Origin: SYFT01 sp964471115
Lineage (GTDB): Bacteria > Acidobacteriota > Vicinamibacteria > Vicinamibacterales > SCN-69-37
Assembly: GCA_964471115.1 (NCBI GenBank)
Contig: CAYYFE010000006.1
Span: forward strand, 62,001 to 126,000
Direction of reading: 5' to 3'
DNA: 64,000 nucleotides
Position numbers and translations under genes: made by a program
The notes under the pieces: generated by a model
Told to the model about the DNA's origin: nothing
What the model saw: the letters and a program-made list of their open reading frames with translations, nothing else
The model's database searches: none
Shown here: positions 17,365-26,192 of the stretch, piece after piece
Layout of the letters: each line of letters starts with the position of its first letter
Numbering within the stretch: position 1 is the stretch's first letter

Positions 17365-20094
17365 CTACTCCATCCGTAACGCCATGGTTGGTTCGACGCG
17401 CAGGGCCCGCCGGGTGGGCACGATACACGCCAGCAGGCAGACGCCCAACATCACCACGCCGTAGGCCGCGATGATCGCCATCTGGCCGGCCGTCAGTGAG
17501 CCGGTCAGCCCCGGCATCTCGGTCTCGATGCTGCCGCCCAGCGCCAGCAGACCGTTGCCGATCAAGACGCCCAGGCCGACCTGCAGGAGGGGGCGCCGGA
17601 AGATCGCGGTGACGATTCGGGTCCGGTCCGCGCCGAGCGCCACACGCACGCCGATCTCGCGCGTCCGGCGGGCGACGATGAACGACAGGACGGCGTAGAT
17701 GCCCGACAAGGAGAGCACCAGGGCCACGACCGTCATGACCACCGTGACCCGCAGCCAGAGCCGCAGCACCCACGTGATGTCGTCGGTCACCTGGTCCACC
17801 CGCTGCACCTCGGACAGGCGCAGCATCGGGTCGATCGCGGTGGCCATCTCGCGCAGGTCCGGCGCAAACGCCAGCGGGTCCCCGCGCAGATGCGCCAGCA
17901 GATACGTCCTCGAGAGGGCGTCGGGCGGTGACGGCAGGTACAGCCCCGCCGCGCGCTCCACTCGGGTCGGCGCTCCCATCCCGAGGTCATCGACGACCCC
18001 GACGATCTCCATCCAGGGGCCGGGCACGCTGGCGGGATCGCTCCGTCGCGGACCGAATCGCACCTGCTGGCCGACGGGATTCTGTCCTTCGAGCACCTGG
18101 TCGACAAACCCCTGATCGACAATGGCCACCCTCGGCACCGGGGCGAAGTCTGCTGCGGTAAACGCCCGGCCGGCTCGCACCTGGGTCTGCAGCGCGTCGA
18201 AGTACGACGGATCGATGCGGGCCAGGGTGGCGATGCGCATCGGCGCGTCCGCGCCCGCCGCGGCGGCCTGCGCCTGGCGTTCCGCGTCGCCGGGCAGTTC
18301 GATGCGCGCCTCCGGACGCGGGGTGCGCGGCAGCCGATCGACAAACGTGACACTCACCACGCCAGGCTGCGCGGCCACACGGCGGCGCAAATCCTCAAGC
18401 CGCGCCGCGAACGCGTGGCGGTGCGCGTCCCGCTGCGCGTCATCATCCGCCACCGCCGGGTCGTCCAGCTGCACCTGCGCCGCGAGGTACTCCTCGGTGG
18501 GAAAGCCCGTCTCGAACGTCTCGGTGTGCCGCAGCAGCCACTGCTCCTGATACACGATGCCCGGAAACGCCACCGTGACGGCCACCTGCAGGACGATGAC
18601 CGCGGTCCAGATGCCGCCGAACTGCAATCCGCCGGCGCCGGCCGTGGTCTGTTTGAGGCGCGCGCCCATGCCGCGCGTCACCTTCATCGCGGGCAAGACG
18701 CCGGCAATCGCCGACCCCAGGATCGCCAGGCCCAGCGCAAACAGCACCGTCGCCGGCGACAACGTGACGTCGTACCAGAACGGCAGGCGGCCGAGATTGG
18801 CTTCGAGGAATGGCCGCCCCCACGCCGCGAGCGCCAGGTGGGCGGCGATGAGCCCGACCACCGCGGCGACGCCGCCCAGCACGAGCGCCTCGGCGAACAA
18901 CTGCGCGACGATCCGGCGACGGTTGGCGCCCAGCGCCGTGCGCACGGTGAACTCACTCTCGCGCGTCGCGGCCCGCGCAAACAGCAGCAGGGCGATGTTG
19001 CTGCACACCAGCACGAGCAGCAGCACGGCGAAGCCGTAGATCGACGCGAAGATGGGGAACTCATCGTCGCCGGGTCCGGCGTTGAGCTCCGCGTACGGCG
19101 CCACGACCGGCTGCAGTTGCGCGTGGGTCGCCGGCTGTTCCCCGGCGAGCCACCGGCCCACCGTCGCCACTTCCGCCTGGGCGGTGTCGATCGTCGCTCC
19201 GTCCGCCAGCACACCGAACACCGAGATCGCCGGTCCGGACCGCGGCGCATGCGCCTCGGGAATCAGACGAAGCGGCGTCCACACATCGTGCGCGACGGGA
19301 AACTCGAAGCCCTCGCGCATCACCCCCACCACGGTGACGTGGTCCTGCCCCAGTTGGACACGGCGGCCGAGCACGCCCGGGTCGGCTCCGAAGCGGGTCT
19401 GCCACACGTCGTACCCGATGACCGCCACCGCCGGCGCGTCAGGCCGCTGATCGTCCCCGGTCAGGACCCGCCCCATCAGCGGCGTGCCGTCCGAGACGAC
19501 AAAGGCGACCGGATCAATCTCGGCGACCTGCACCGGACGCGCCTCCCCCCCGGCGACGATCAGGTTGCGTGACACGTCCTGCCACGCCCCGACATTGGCC
19601 ACCGACCTCAGGGTGCGGCGCCACACGCCGAAGTCGAACAGCGCGCGCGGCTCCCCCGTCATCGCCGTCGTGTCCCAGTTCCGGATCTGCACCAGCCGGT
19701 CGCCCTGAGGCAGCGGCACGGTCGGAGACATGACGATCGAGAGCACCTGGAAGATGACCGTGCCGACACAGATGGCAAACGCCATCGCCAGGCCGCCGAC
19801 GATGGTCAGTCCCGGGTACTTGATGAGCATGCGGCCGCCCAGCCGCATGTCGAACACCAGCGCGTCGAGGCCGGGCAGCCCGCGCCGCTCGCGCTGGGCC
19901 TGCTGCACGCTGGTCACGCTGCCCATGCGCGCCAAGGCCTGCCGGCGCGCCTCGTCCGGGGACAGGCCGGCGCGGATGTTGTCGTCGGTCTGCAGGTCGA
20001 TGTGACTCTGCAGTTCGTCAGCGAATTCCTGTTCGGCGGCCCCGGGGCGCACGAAGCCCCGCAGTCGCAGCCACCACGCGCGCCACACTCTCAT
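17365..20094 (-). CDS. ADOP-type MacB/FtsX-family permease
   Basis: A 909-residue duplicated permease. An N-terminal cytoplasmic helix pair typical of acidobacterial permeases (RAWWLRLRGFVRPGAAEQEF, DELQSHIDL, GLSPDEARRQALARMG) leads to a first membrane helix, a MacB_PCD periplasmic domain, three FtsX helices (about 350-480), a second periplasmic domain and three final helices (about 740-890). It ends in the usual EPTMALRME. No ATPase gene is adjacent, as is usual for these 'orphan duplicated permeases', so they probably share an ATPase or act as mechanotransmitters. It lies 9 bases after a PadR gene and is presumably controlled by it. Confidence 0.93.
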   Translation of the reverse strand: MRVWRAWWLRLRGFVRPGAAEQEFADELQSHIDLQTDDNIRAGLSPDEARRQALARMGSVTSVQQAQRERRGLPGLDALVFDMRLGGRMLIKYPGLTIVGGLAMAFAICVGTVIFQVLSIVMSPTVPLPQGDRLVQIRNWDTTAMTGEPRALFDFGVWRRTLRSVANVGAWQDVSRNLIVAGGEARPVQVAEIDPVAFVVSDGTPLMGRVLTGDDQRPDAPAVAVIGYDVWQTRFGADPGVLGRRVQLGQDHVTVVGVMREGFEFPVAHDVWTPLRLIPEAHAPRSGPAISVFGVLADGATIDTAQAEVATVGRWLAGEQPATHAQLQPVVAPYAELNAGPGDDEFPIFASIYGFAVLLLVLVCSNIALLLFARAATRESEFTVRTALGANRRRIVAQLFAEALVLGGVAAVVGLIAAHLALAAWGRPFLEANLGRLPFWYDVTLSPATVLFALGLAILGSAIAGVLPAMKVTRGMGARLKQTTAGAGGLQFGGIWTAVIVLQVAVTVAFPGIVYQEQWLLRHTETFETGFPTEEYLAAQVQLDDPAVADDDAQRDAHRHAFAARLEDLRRRVAAQPGVVSVTFVDRLPRTPRPEARIELPGDAERQAQAAAAGADAPMRIATLARIDPSYFDALQTQVRAGRAFTAADFAPVPRVAIVDQGFVDQVLEGQNPVGQQVRFGPRRSDPASVPGPWMEIVGVVDDLGMGAPTRVERAAGLYLPSPPDALSRTYLLAHLRGDPLAFAPDLREMATAIDPMLRLSEVQRVDQVTDDITWVLRLWLRVTVVMTVVALVLSLSGIYAVLSFIVARRTREIGVRVALGADRTRIVTAIFRRPLLQVGLGVLIGNGLLALGGSIETEMPGLTGSLTAGQMAIIAAYGVVMLGVCLLACIVPTRRALRVEPTMALRME

Positions 20095-20103
20095 GCGTCG
20101 TCC

Positions 20104-20454
20104 TCACCCCTGCTCTTCGCCCGGCGAGAGGAAGCGCGTCATGAGGGCCGCCGTTTCCTCCCACTGCCGGGTATCCCGTTCGATCTGCTTCCGCCCGGCT
20201 CGCGTGAGCGCGTAGAACTTGGCCTTGCGGTTGTTGTCGGAGACGCCCCACGCCGCGGTGATCAGTCCCTCCTGCTCGAGCTTGAGCAGCGCCGGATACA
20301 ACGTGCCGTAATTGATCGACAGCTTCCCGTCACTGATCTGTTCGATGCGCCGGGCGATGCCATACCCGTGCTGCTCGCCCATCGTCAACAGCGTGCGCAG
20401 GATCATCAGCGACAGGGTGCCTTGCCAGACCACATGTTTGTCGGGTGCCGTCAT
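20104..20454 (-). CDS. PadR family transcriptional regulator
   Basis: A 116-residue repressor from ATG 20454. The PadR winged helix is clear: WQGTLSLMILRTLLTMGEQH, GYGIARRIEQ, INYGTLYPALLKLEQEGLI, ending in the short dimerisation helix QIERDTRQWEETAALMTRFL. PadR proteins repress as dimers and respond to small molecules or, in Acidobacteria, to unknown stress linked to the downstream permease. A dyad TATGG-ctttc-CCATA sits four bases before the start. It is co-transcribed with the ADOP permease. Confidence 0.93.
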   Translation of the reverse strand: MTAPDKHVVWQGTLSLMILRTLLTMGEQHGYGIARRIEQISDGKLSINYGTLYPALLKLEQEGLITAAWGVSDNNRKAKFYALTRAGRKQIERDTRQWEETAALMTRFLSPGEEQG

Positions 20455-20457
20455 ACC

Positions 20458-20472
20458 TATGGCTTTCCCATA
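20458..20472. promoter_or_regulatory. Dyad at padR start (20104 gene)
   Basis: TATGG (20458-20462) and CCATA (20468-20472) separated by five bases, just upstream of the PadR start codon. The position suits PadR autorepression; the arms are short, so confidence is moderate. Confidence 0.45.
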
Positions 20473-20639
20473 CGAATACTCCCTGGAGGTGGTTCCCGCC
20501 ATTTTTCGTCGTGGGGCGCGGCGCCGATCCTGAGTCACTGGTGCGCCCTGCCGCGCGACTGAGTTCCTTCAGTGCCTGCGCCCCGCGCACCGCCCCGATG
20601 CCACTGACAGAATCGTGCGCCCGTACACAGTTGACGTCG

Positions 20640-20669
20640 TTGACGACGTGTCAGTCCCGGCGGTAGATT
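20640..20669 (+). promoter_or_regulatory. Sigma-70 type promoter of the 20696 gene
   Basis: TTGACG (20640-20645), 18 bases, TAGATT (20664-20669). The -35 overlaps a perfect dyad ACGTCG-TTGA-CGACGT (20634-20649), a possible operator. The transcription start would be near 20676, leaving a 20-base leader that contains the GGGGAGA ribosome binding site. Confidence 0.62.
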
Positions 20670-20695
20670 CACGGTCCCGCTCCCCGGGGAGACGG

Positions 20696-21646
20696 ATGAT
20701 GATCAGGACTCGGATGACCGCGACGCTCGTTCTGATGCTGGTGGCCGCGCCCTCCACGGTCGCCGCGCAAGGCCGCAGCGCCGCCACGCAGAACCAGACG
20801 CAGCAAGGCACGCCCTTCCAGCAGATGCAGACGCAGCTGGCCGCGCTCGAGGCGCAGGTGCTGGCGATGCGCCAGCAGATCGAGGCGTTACAGGCGCAGA
20901 TCAGCCAGGTGGAGACCTCACTGCAGGCGCAACTCACGACGATCAACGCGACCTTGTCGACCCTGCAGGCACAGATTGCCGAGCAGGCCGAGACCACGGC
21001 GTCGCTGGCCGCCCGCATCGCGGCCAACGAATCGGCGATGGCCGCGCTGACCAGCGCGGTCAGCGCGCTGAGCGACCAGCTCGCCGCCACCGAGGCGTTG
21101 ATCGCCGCCAACGCGGGCGACCTGGCGGCGCTCCGGAGTCACGCCACCAGTCTGCAGGCACTCATCGACGCGCACACCTCGCAGATCACCGTCCTGCAGC
21201 AGCAGACGGCCGGCCTCGCGGCGTTCCAGGCCAACCTGGCGAACGGCGCGTGTGTCACCGGCGCGGCCATCCAGGACATCGCGTCCAGTGGCTTTGTCGT
21301 GTGTACGCAGACCGGCGGCGGCGCGTTGCAGACCGTGACGCGGACGGTCGGCACCACGCTGTTCACGGGCACCAACTTCCTGACGGTGGGCTGCCCCGCT
21401 GGGTACGTCGCCACCGGGTCAGGCTTCAGCGTCCCGGCCATCGTCGAGGCCCATCACTACGTGGCGAGCCTCAATCCCCTCACGCTGACGGTCACCAACG
21501 GCGTCCGGAACGTGGTGCCGATCACGGTGTCGCAGAGCACGACAGGCGCGACCACCGCCACGGTGCAGGTGCAGTACCACCCGCAGAGCTTCTACGGCGG
21601 CTACTTCTTCCAGGCCCAGGTCACGTGCGCGCGGTCGCTGCCCTGA
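20696..21646 (+). CDS. Exported coiled-coil protein of unknown function
   Basis: A 316-residue protein from the ATG at 20696, which follows a GGGGAGA site; the ATG at 20699 is equally possible. The signal peptide (ATLVLMLVAAPSTVAAQG) leads into a long heptad-rich region (about 35-185) full of Gln, Ala and Leu (QMQTQLAALEAQVLAMRQQI; LQAQLTTINATLSTLQAQIA), a clear parallel coiled coil. A C-terminal beta-rich domain with Cys (about 190-316: CVTGAAIQDIASSGFVVCT, FLTVGCPAGYVATGSGF) ends the chain. The layout is like a trimeric stalk with a head, as in collagen- or fibre-like surface proteins. No family recognised. Confidence 0.75.
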   Translation: MMIRTRMTATLVLMLVAAPSTVAAQGRSAATQNQTQQGTPFQQMQTQLAALEAQVLAMRQQIEALQAQISQVETSLQAQLTTINATLSTLQAQIAEQAETTASLAARIAANESAMAALTSAVSALSDQLAATEALIAANAGDLAALRSHATSLQALIDAHTSQITVLQQQTAGLAAFQANLANGACVTGAAIQDIASSGFVVCTQTGGGALQTVTRTVGTTLFTGTNFLTVGCPAGYVATGSGFSVPAIVEAHHYVASLNPLTLTVTNGVRNVVPITVSQSTTGATTATVQVQYHPQSFYGGYFFQAQVTCARSLP

Positions 21647-21671
21647 TCGGGCCGCCGGACCGGGGTCGCGG

Positions 21672-22484
21672 CTACGGTGTCGCCGGCGCCGTCCACTGCA
21701 GCATCGCCACGACGCGCCAGGTGCCGTCCAGCCGGGCGAGGTGGAGATGGGCGGTGGTCTGGCCCAGCTGGAATCGCGCGGCAGCGATGTCGTGGTCGAT
21801 GCCTTCGACCACGATCTGCGCCTGGGCCGCATCCCCCGGCACCGTGCCGAATCCACGCGCCAGACCGGCGACGAAGCGCTCGGCATTCTGATCCATCAGG
21901 ACCCGGGGCCGCCCTTGCCGGCCCGGCGCGAGGACGCGCAGATGCGCCAGCGGGTGCAGAACGGCGCCGGCGTCGGCCCCGGTGGCCCCGGTCATCAGTG
22001 TCGCAAACGCGCGCACGGCGCGCGACACGGCCTCGGTGTGGTCCTCCGACGCGCCTGTGGGCGGCGCGTGCCAGAGCACACTGACGATCTGCCACGCGCC
22101 CTGGCGTTTCGCGAGCAGGACGTAGTCGTTGAAGCGTGCCGAGAAAACGCGGCCGGAGGCCGTCTCGGGACCGGCCATCAGCACCTCGGCCGTCAACCGG
22201 CGGTCGGCCGGAGCGAGCTTGGCGCCATGGGCCGCATCGACCAGGGTCTCGGCGTTCATCTCGGCCAGCAACGCACTGGCGCCCGGGCGCGGCATGACCT
22301 GGCGTTTGGACAACGCCGGCGACACGGCCCGTGCGACACGGTCCGGTTCACCGCCATAAAATCCGTCGGCGTAATCATGCAGCGCCTGCAGGATCGCGGT
22401 CCGATCGTCGACGGGCGCGGCTCCCGGCGACACCGCGGACACACACAGGCACAGCGGAAGGAGGACGGCGAGTCTGTGGGACAT
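21672..22484 (-). CDS. Exported tandem NTF2-like (putative lumazine-binding) protein
   Basis: A 270-residue protein with a signal peptide (MSHRLAVLLPLCLCVSAVSP) and two copies of an NTF2-like fold. The first (about 27-140) begins DRTAILQALHDYADGFYGGE and contains ALSKRQV, the typical lead-in of 'putative lumazine-binding' proteins. It ends QGAWQIVSVLWH. The second (about 150-270) ends DGTWRVVAMLQW. NTF2-like folds often bind small ligands or serve as enzyme accessories; no catalytic residues stand out. Likely periplasmic. It lies downstream of the ArsR gene on the same strand with a 17-base gap and may be controlled by it. Confidence 0.75.
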   Translation of the reverse strand: MSHRLAVLLPLCLCVSAVSPGAAPVDDRTAILQALHDYADGFYGGEPDRVARAVSPALSKRQVMPRPGASALLAEMNAETLVDAAHGAKLAPADRRLTAEVLMAGPETASGRVFSARFNDYVLLAKRQGAWQIVSVLWHAPPTGASEDHTEAVSRAVRAFATLMTGATGADAGAVLHPLAHLRVLAPGRQGRPRVLMDQNAERFVAGLARGFGTVPGDAAQAQIVVEGIDHDIAAARFQLGQTTAHLHLARLDGTWRVVAMLQWTAPATP

Positions 22485-22501
22485 GGCCCGGGACTATACC
22501 A

Positions 22502-22837
22502 CTAATTCGTCACTTGGCTAATTACCAATATAAGAAGGCACACGTCCCGCAACAGCCGCCGCAGTTCGGCGATGCGTTTTTCGTCCCGCCGGTAAAACGT
22601 CCATTGTTTGATGCGGGTCGTCTTGAGGAAGCCCGCCTGGGTCAACACCCGCAGGTGTTCACTGGCGGTCGGCTGACTGACGCCCAGTTTGTCGGCGATG
22701 AACAACCCGCACACGCCATCTTTCACCAGGTCACCGTACACCTGGGGCGGGAAGTGGGCCCGGGGATCCTTCAGCCAGGCCAACACCTGAAGCCGACGAT
22801 CGTTGGCCAGCGCCTTGAGCAGGAGTGCCGCGTGCAT
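22502..22837 (-). CDS. ArsR-family winged-helix repressor
   Basis: A 111-residue regulator with the ArsR signature: LLLKALANDRRLQVLAWLKD, then LFIADKLGVSQPTASEHLRV, LTQAGFLKTTRIKQWTFYRR. ArsR proteins are dimeric repressors released by metals or small molecules; the classical CxC metal site in helix 3 is absent (one Cys at VKDGVCGLF), so the ligand is not obviously a metal. A 26-base imperfect palindrome starts 12 bases upstream of the ATG. It is divergent from the LytS-type kinase gene, so it may govern both directions. Confidence 0.88.
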   Translation of the reverse strand: MHAALLLKALANDRRLQVLAWLKDPRAHFPPQVYGDLVKDGVCGLFIADKLGVSQPTASEHLRVLTQAGFLKTTRIKQWTFYRRDEKRIAELRRLLRDVCLLILVISQVTN

Positions 22838-22848
22838 CGTGGTTACGG

Positions 22849-22874
22849 TGCCACGGCGGCCGCCGTCGTGGCAA
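22849..22874. promoter_or_regulatory. Imperfect palindrome between arsR and LytS-type kinase genes
   Basis: TGCCACG and CGTGGCA form the outer arms; inside, CGGC and GCCG pair as well, with two mismatched positions in 13. It is centred about 24 bases upstream of the ArsR start, where an autoregulatory operator would be expected. Confidence 0.55.
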
Positions 22875-22938
22875 CCAGGGGCTTCGAGACGACGGCGGAC
22901 ACGGTTCGCTGTCTCGCAGGATTAGAATCGTTGCCCTG

Positions 22939-24045
22939 ATGCCCGACGAGCACCGGAACCGCCGCCTCCTGCTGGAGACGTCGCTCATCTTCGCGGCCTG
23001 GGCGATCTTCGGACTGCTCCTCGCCCACCAGAGCTACATCCAGGCGTCGATGGGCGGACGGCAGATGCCCATGTACGTGGCGCTGCGCCCCGCCATGTTG
23101 GAAGCGGCGTTGTGGGCCCTCACCACCCTGGTCATTTTCTGGCTGGCCCGGCGCTTCCCCCTCGATCGCGGACGCGTGCTCACCGGCCTCGCGGTGCACC
23201 TGGCGGCCGCCGTCGGCATTGCGCTCGCGCGCAGCGGCGTCATGGTCGTACTGAGCTGGTACCTGCCGTGGGTGCGTCCGCGAACGTTCAGCCTGCAGTT
23301 CTGGAGCACATCCAGCCAGAACGTCCTCTTCTACGCGCTCCTGCTCGGCATCGGACACCTGCTGCTCTACTACCGCCGCTATCGCGAGCGCGAACGGGCG
23401 GCCGAACAACTGGAGAAGGGGTTGACCGAGGCCCGGCTGCAGGCGCTCAAGATGCAGCTGCAACCCCACTTCCTCTTCAACACGCTCAACGCGATCTCGG
23501 CGCTCATCCCCGCCGACGCGCAGCCCGCCAGGCGCATGGTGGCCCGGCTCGGCGACCTGCTGCGCGCCACCCTCGAGCACGAGGCCACCCAGGAAGTGAC
23601 GCTGCGCGAGGAAATGGCGTTTCTCGAGCCCTACCTCGAAATCGAACAAGCGCGCCTGGAAGATCGGCTGACAGTGGTCATCGACGTCGCCCCCGACACG
23701 CTGGACGCCCGAGTGCCCCATCTGCTGCTGCAGCCGCTGGTCGAGAACGCCATTCGTCATGGCATCGCCTCACGCATCGAACCGGGCCGGGTCGTGATCT
23801 CCGCGTCCCGCGGTGCGGACGAGGTGCTGCTGCTCGAGATCCGCGACGATGGCCGCGGCCTGGATCGCGATCATGGCGCCAGAGCGCGCCGGGGCGTCGG
23901 ACTCACGAACATCCGGGCCCGGCTCGAGCAGCTGTACGGCCCCGGACACCGGTTCACGCTTGAAAACCACGCCGAGGGCGGCCTGCTCGTCCGCATCCGC
24001 CTCCCCTACCGCCGAGCCGTGACGGGTGGAGAGGCCGGCCGATGA
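22939..24045 (+). CDS. LytS/YehU-type membrane sensor histidine kinase
   Basis: A 368-residue sensor from ATG 22939. Four membrane helices fill residues about 10-150 (LLLETSLIFAAWAIFGLLL, MLEAALWALTTLVIFWLA, VHLAAAVGIALARSGVMVV, NVLFYALLLGIGHLLLYY). A coiled linker follows, then the His_kinase domain with His177 in LQPHFLFNTLNAIS and a HATPase region (QPLVENAIRHGI, DDGRGLD, GVGLTNIRARLEQLYG). It is the usual partner of LytTR regulators. TAGAAT ends 10 bases before the ATG. It overlaps the LytTR gene by four bases (ATGA). Confidence 0.93.
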   Translation: MPDEHRNRRLLLETSLIFAAWAIFGLLLAHQSYIQASMGGRQMPMYVALRPAMLEAALWALTTLVIFWLARRFPLDRGRVLTGLAVHLAAAVGIALARSGVMVVLSWYLPWVRPRTFSLQFWSTSSQNVLFYALLLGIGHLLLYYRRYRERERAAEQLEKGLTEARLQALKMQLQPHFLFNTLNAISALIPADAQPARRMVARLGDLLRATLEHEATQEVTLREEMAFLEPYLEIEQARLEDRLTVVIDVAPDTLDARVPHLLLQPLVENAIRHGIASRIEPGRVVISASRGADEVLLLEIRDDGRGLDRDHGARARRGVGLTNIRARLEQLYGPGHRFTLENHAEGGLLVRIRLPYRRAVTGGEAGR

Positions 24046-24809
24046 CGATTCGCACTGCGATTGTCGACGACGAGCCGCTGGCGCGGCGGCGCATCCGCCA
24101 CCTGCTCGCCGACCAGGCCGACGTCGACGTCATCGCCGAATGCACCAACGGCAAGGAGGCCATCGAGTCGCTCGACGCGGCCCCGCCGGACCTGCTGTTC
24201 CTGGACATTCAGATGCCGGAGGTCGATGGCTTCGACGTGTTGCAGGCGATCGGCGCCGGCCGGGTCCCGGCCGTGATCTTCGTGACGGCGTTCGACCAGT
24301 TCGCCCTGCGCGCCTTCGAGGCGCAGGCGCTGGACTACCTGCTCAAACCGTTCGACGATGAGCGCTTCGGCGCCGCGCTGCAGCGCGCACGCGAGCGGAT
24401 TCGCCAGCAGCAGCGCGGCGATCTGGACCATCGTCTGCAGGCGCTCCTCGACACGGTGCGTGGCGAGCGCGGGTACCTGCGGCGGCTGGTGGTGCCGTCG
24501 GGGCACCGCAGCCTCTTCGTCCGCACCGAACACATCGACTGGATCGAGGCCGAGCGCAATTACGTCCGCCTTCACGTGGGGGGCAAGACCTACCTGCTGC
24601 GTGAGAACCTGACCCACATCGCGTCCTCGCTGGATCCGGCCATGTTCTGCCGGATCCACCGCTCCACGATCGTGAACATCGACCGGATCCAGAGCGTCGA
24701 GACCCTCTTCCACGGGGAGTACGTCGTGGTGCTGCACGACGGCACCAAGCTGACCTCGGGCCGCAGCTACCGGCGTCAGCTCCATGCCCTCATGGGCAAG
24801 GCCGACTGA
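24042..24809 (+). CDS. LytTR-family response regulator
   Basis: A 255-residue regulator. The receiver shows IVDDEPLARRRIRHLL, phospho-acceptor Asp55 (FLDIQMPEVDG), FVTAFDQFALRAFEAQALDY and LLKPFDDERF. The C-terminal LytTR DNA-binding domain (about 150-252) has the hallmark IDWIEAERNYVRLHVGGKTY, FCRIHRSTIVNIDRI and LTSGRSYRRQL. It is translated together with the LytS-type kinase. Two CGTTCGTAC direct repeats eight bases after its stop, in front of the next operon, are a likely target. Confidence 0.95.
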   Translation: MTIRTAIVDDEPLARRRIRHLLADQADVDVIAECTNGKEAIESLDAAPPDLLFLDIQMPEVDGFDVLQAIGAGRVPAVIFVTAFDQFALRAFEAQALDYLLKPFDDERFGAALQRARERIRQQQRGDLDHRLQALLDTVRGERGYLRRLVVPSGHRSLFVRTEHIDWIEAERNYVRLHVGGKTYLLRENLTHIASSLDPAMFCRIHRSTIVNIDRIQSVETLFHGEYVVVLHDGTKLTSGRSYRRQLHALMGKAD

Positions 24810-24812
24810 GCC

Positions 24813-24845
24813 GCGACGTTCGTACCGCGCCGGCGTCGTTCGTAC
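24813..24845. promoter_or_regulatory. Direct repeats, probable LytTR operator
   Basis: GCG(A/T)CGTTCGTAC occurs twice (24813-24825 and 24833-24845) with an exact 20-base period, that is two helical turns on one face of DNA. The core CGTTCGT equals the core of the AlgR box known for the Pseudomonas LytTR regulator. It lies upstream of the exported AKR-fold operon and directly after the LytTR gene. Confidence 0.65.
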
Positions 24846-24911
24846 GCGGGATCGGGCGGTTGAGGCCAAACTCGTTGGGCCGGGTCCAGGCCGACCGGTA
24901 CGGTCAGTTCC

Positions 24912-26192
24912 ATGATCAACCGCCGCGATTTCCTTGGAACCCTGGGCGCCGGCGCGGCCCTCGCACTGACACCCGACCTGCTCCGCGCGTTCGAGCAGGC
25001 GAACACGCTGCTGCAGCGGGCGCACCCGTCATCGGGCGAACGGTTCCCCGTCGTCAGCCTTGGGGCGCGCCCCACCGATGATGCCGCCATGAGGGCGGTC
25101 CTGCGGACACTGCTCGATACCCGCGGCCGGGTCGTGGACGTGCTGCACGGCGGGCCCGCGGGGGAAGACGGCGCGCGGAGCGCGGCCGCCGGGCTCGGCA
25201 TCCAGGATCAGTTCTTCTGGACGACGCCGGTGACCGCCACGCAACCGCCCCAGCCGGGGCAACGCGGCGGGCCGGCACCGCTTGACGCCGCCGCCGTCAA
25301 GGCCCAGGTCGAGGAGAAGCTGGCACGATTCAAGGTGTCCCGGATCGACCTCGTGATGGCGCCGGCCAACGCCGACCCGGCGCACCTGGCGGCCCTCAGG
25401 GACCTGAAGAAAGAGGGCCGCATCCGGTACGTCGGTGTGCACTGGCTCCTCTTCCCGCCGAATGCCCCCGCGCCCGAGCCGCCGACGGCCCGGCTGGAAG
25501 CCGTCATGCGCAGCCAGGAGATCGACTTCATCGGCACGGACTACTCGGTGGGCGATCGCCGCCTCGAGGACCTGATCCTGCCGCTCGCCCTGGAGCGGAA
25601 GATCGGCGTGCTGGCGTACTTTCCGTTCGACCGCGGCCGCCTCTTCCAGCGCGCCGGCCAGACACCGCTGCCGGCGTGGGCGGCGGAATTTGGCGCGACG
25701 ACCTGGGCGCAGTTCTTCCTGAAGTACGTCATCAGCCATCCGGCCGTCGTCATGGCGCGGACGGGCACGACCAAGGCCGCGCACCTGCTCGAGAACCTCA
25801 ACGCCGGGATGGGCCGTCTGCCCGACGAGGCGATGCGGAAACGGATGGCTCAGCTCGTGGACGGGCTGCCACCGACACCGCCGCCCGGGCCGCCGAAGCC
25901 GCCGCCTGGGCCAACCGTCACGTTGTCGGCGGCCGTCCTGGATCGCTACGTCGGTCAGTACAGCTCGGCGTCCGGATTCACCGCGACCTTCCGCCGCGAG
26001 GGCGACCGGTTGATCGTAAAGCCGGGCAACAATCCGGAGGCTCCGCTCACCGCGCGCTCGGAGACCGTCTTCCAGGATCCGCGCGGGCCGTTCTTCGAAT
26101 TCCAGGTGGACGCCCAGGGCGTCGTCACCGGTGCGGTGCTGGAGCAGCAGACGGCGCAGGGGCCGCAACGAATCCCGCTGGTGCGGAAATGA
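24912..26192 (+). CDS. Tat-exported aldo/keto-reductase-fold protein with C-terminal beta domain (copy 1)
   Basis: A 426-residue protein. A twin-arginine signal (MINRRDFLGTLGAGAALAL) is followed by an AKR-type TIM barrel (about 40-310: KVSRIDLVMAPANADPAHL, LKKEGRIRYVGVHWLLFPP, KIGVLAYFPFDRGRLF, QFFLKYVISHPAVVMARTGT). The usual AKR catalytic Tyr, Lys and His positions are not conserved (VVDVLHGG, FFWTTPV, VMAPAN), so reductase activity is doubtful. The last 85 residues form a DUF3471-like beta domain (LDRYVGQYSS). It heads an operon of four exported proteins and is overlapped by four bases by the next gene. LytTR-type repeats lie upstream. Confidence 0.85.
   Translation: MINRRDFLGTLGAGAALALTPDLLRAFEQANTLLQRAHPSSGERFPVVSLGARPTDDAAMRAVLRTLLDTRGRVVDVLHGGPAGEDGARSAAAGLGIQDQFFWTTPVTATQPPQPGQRGGPAPLDAAAVKAQVEEKLARFKVSRIDLVMAPANADPAHLAALRDLKKEGRIRYVGVHWLLFPPNAPAPEPPTARLEAVMRSQEIDFIGTDYSVGDRRLEDLILPLALERKIGVLAYFPFDRGRLFQRAGQTPLPAWAAEFGATTWAQFFLKYVISHPAVVMARTGTTKAAHLLENLNAGMGRLPDEAMRKRMAQLVDGLPPTPPPGPPKPPPGPTVTLSAAVLDRYVGQYSSASGFTATFRREGDRLIVKPGNNPEAPLTARSETVFQDPRGPFFEFQVDAQGVVTGAVLEQQTAQGPQRIPLVRK

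Noticed and set aside
18415..19572. 385-codon plus-strand frame opposite the first ADOP permease
   Set aside because: Antisense shadow with no domain; the permease frame is certain.
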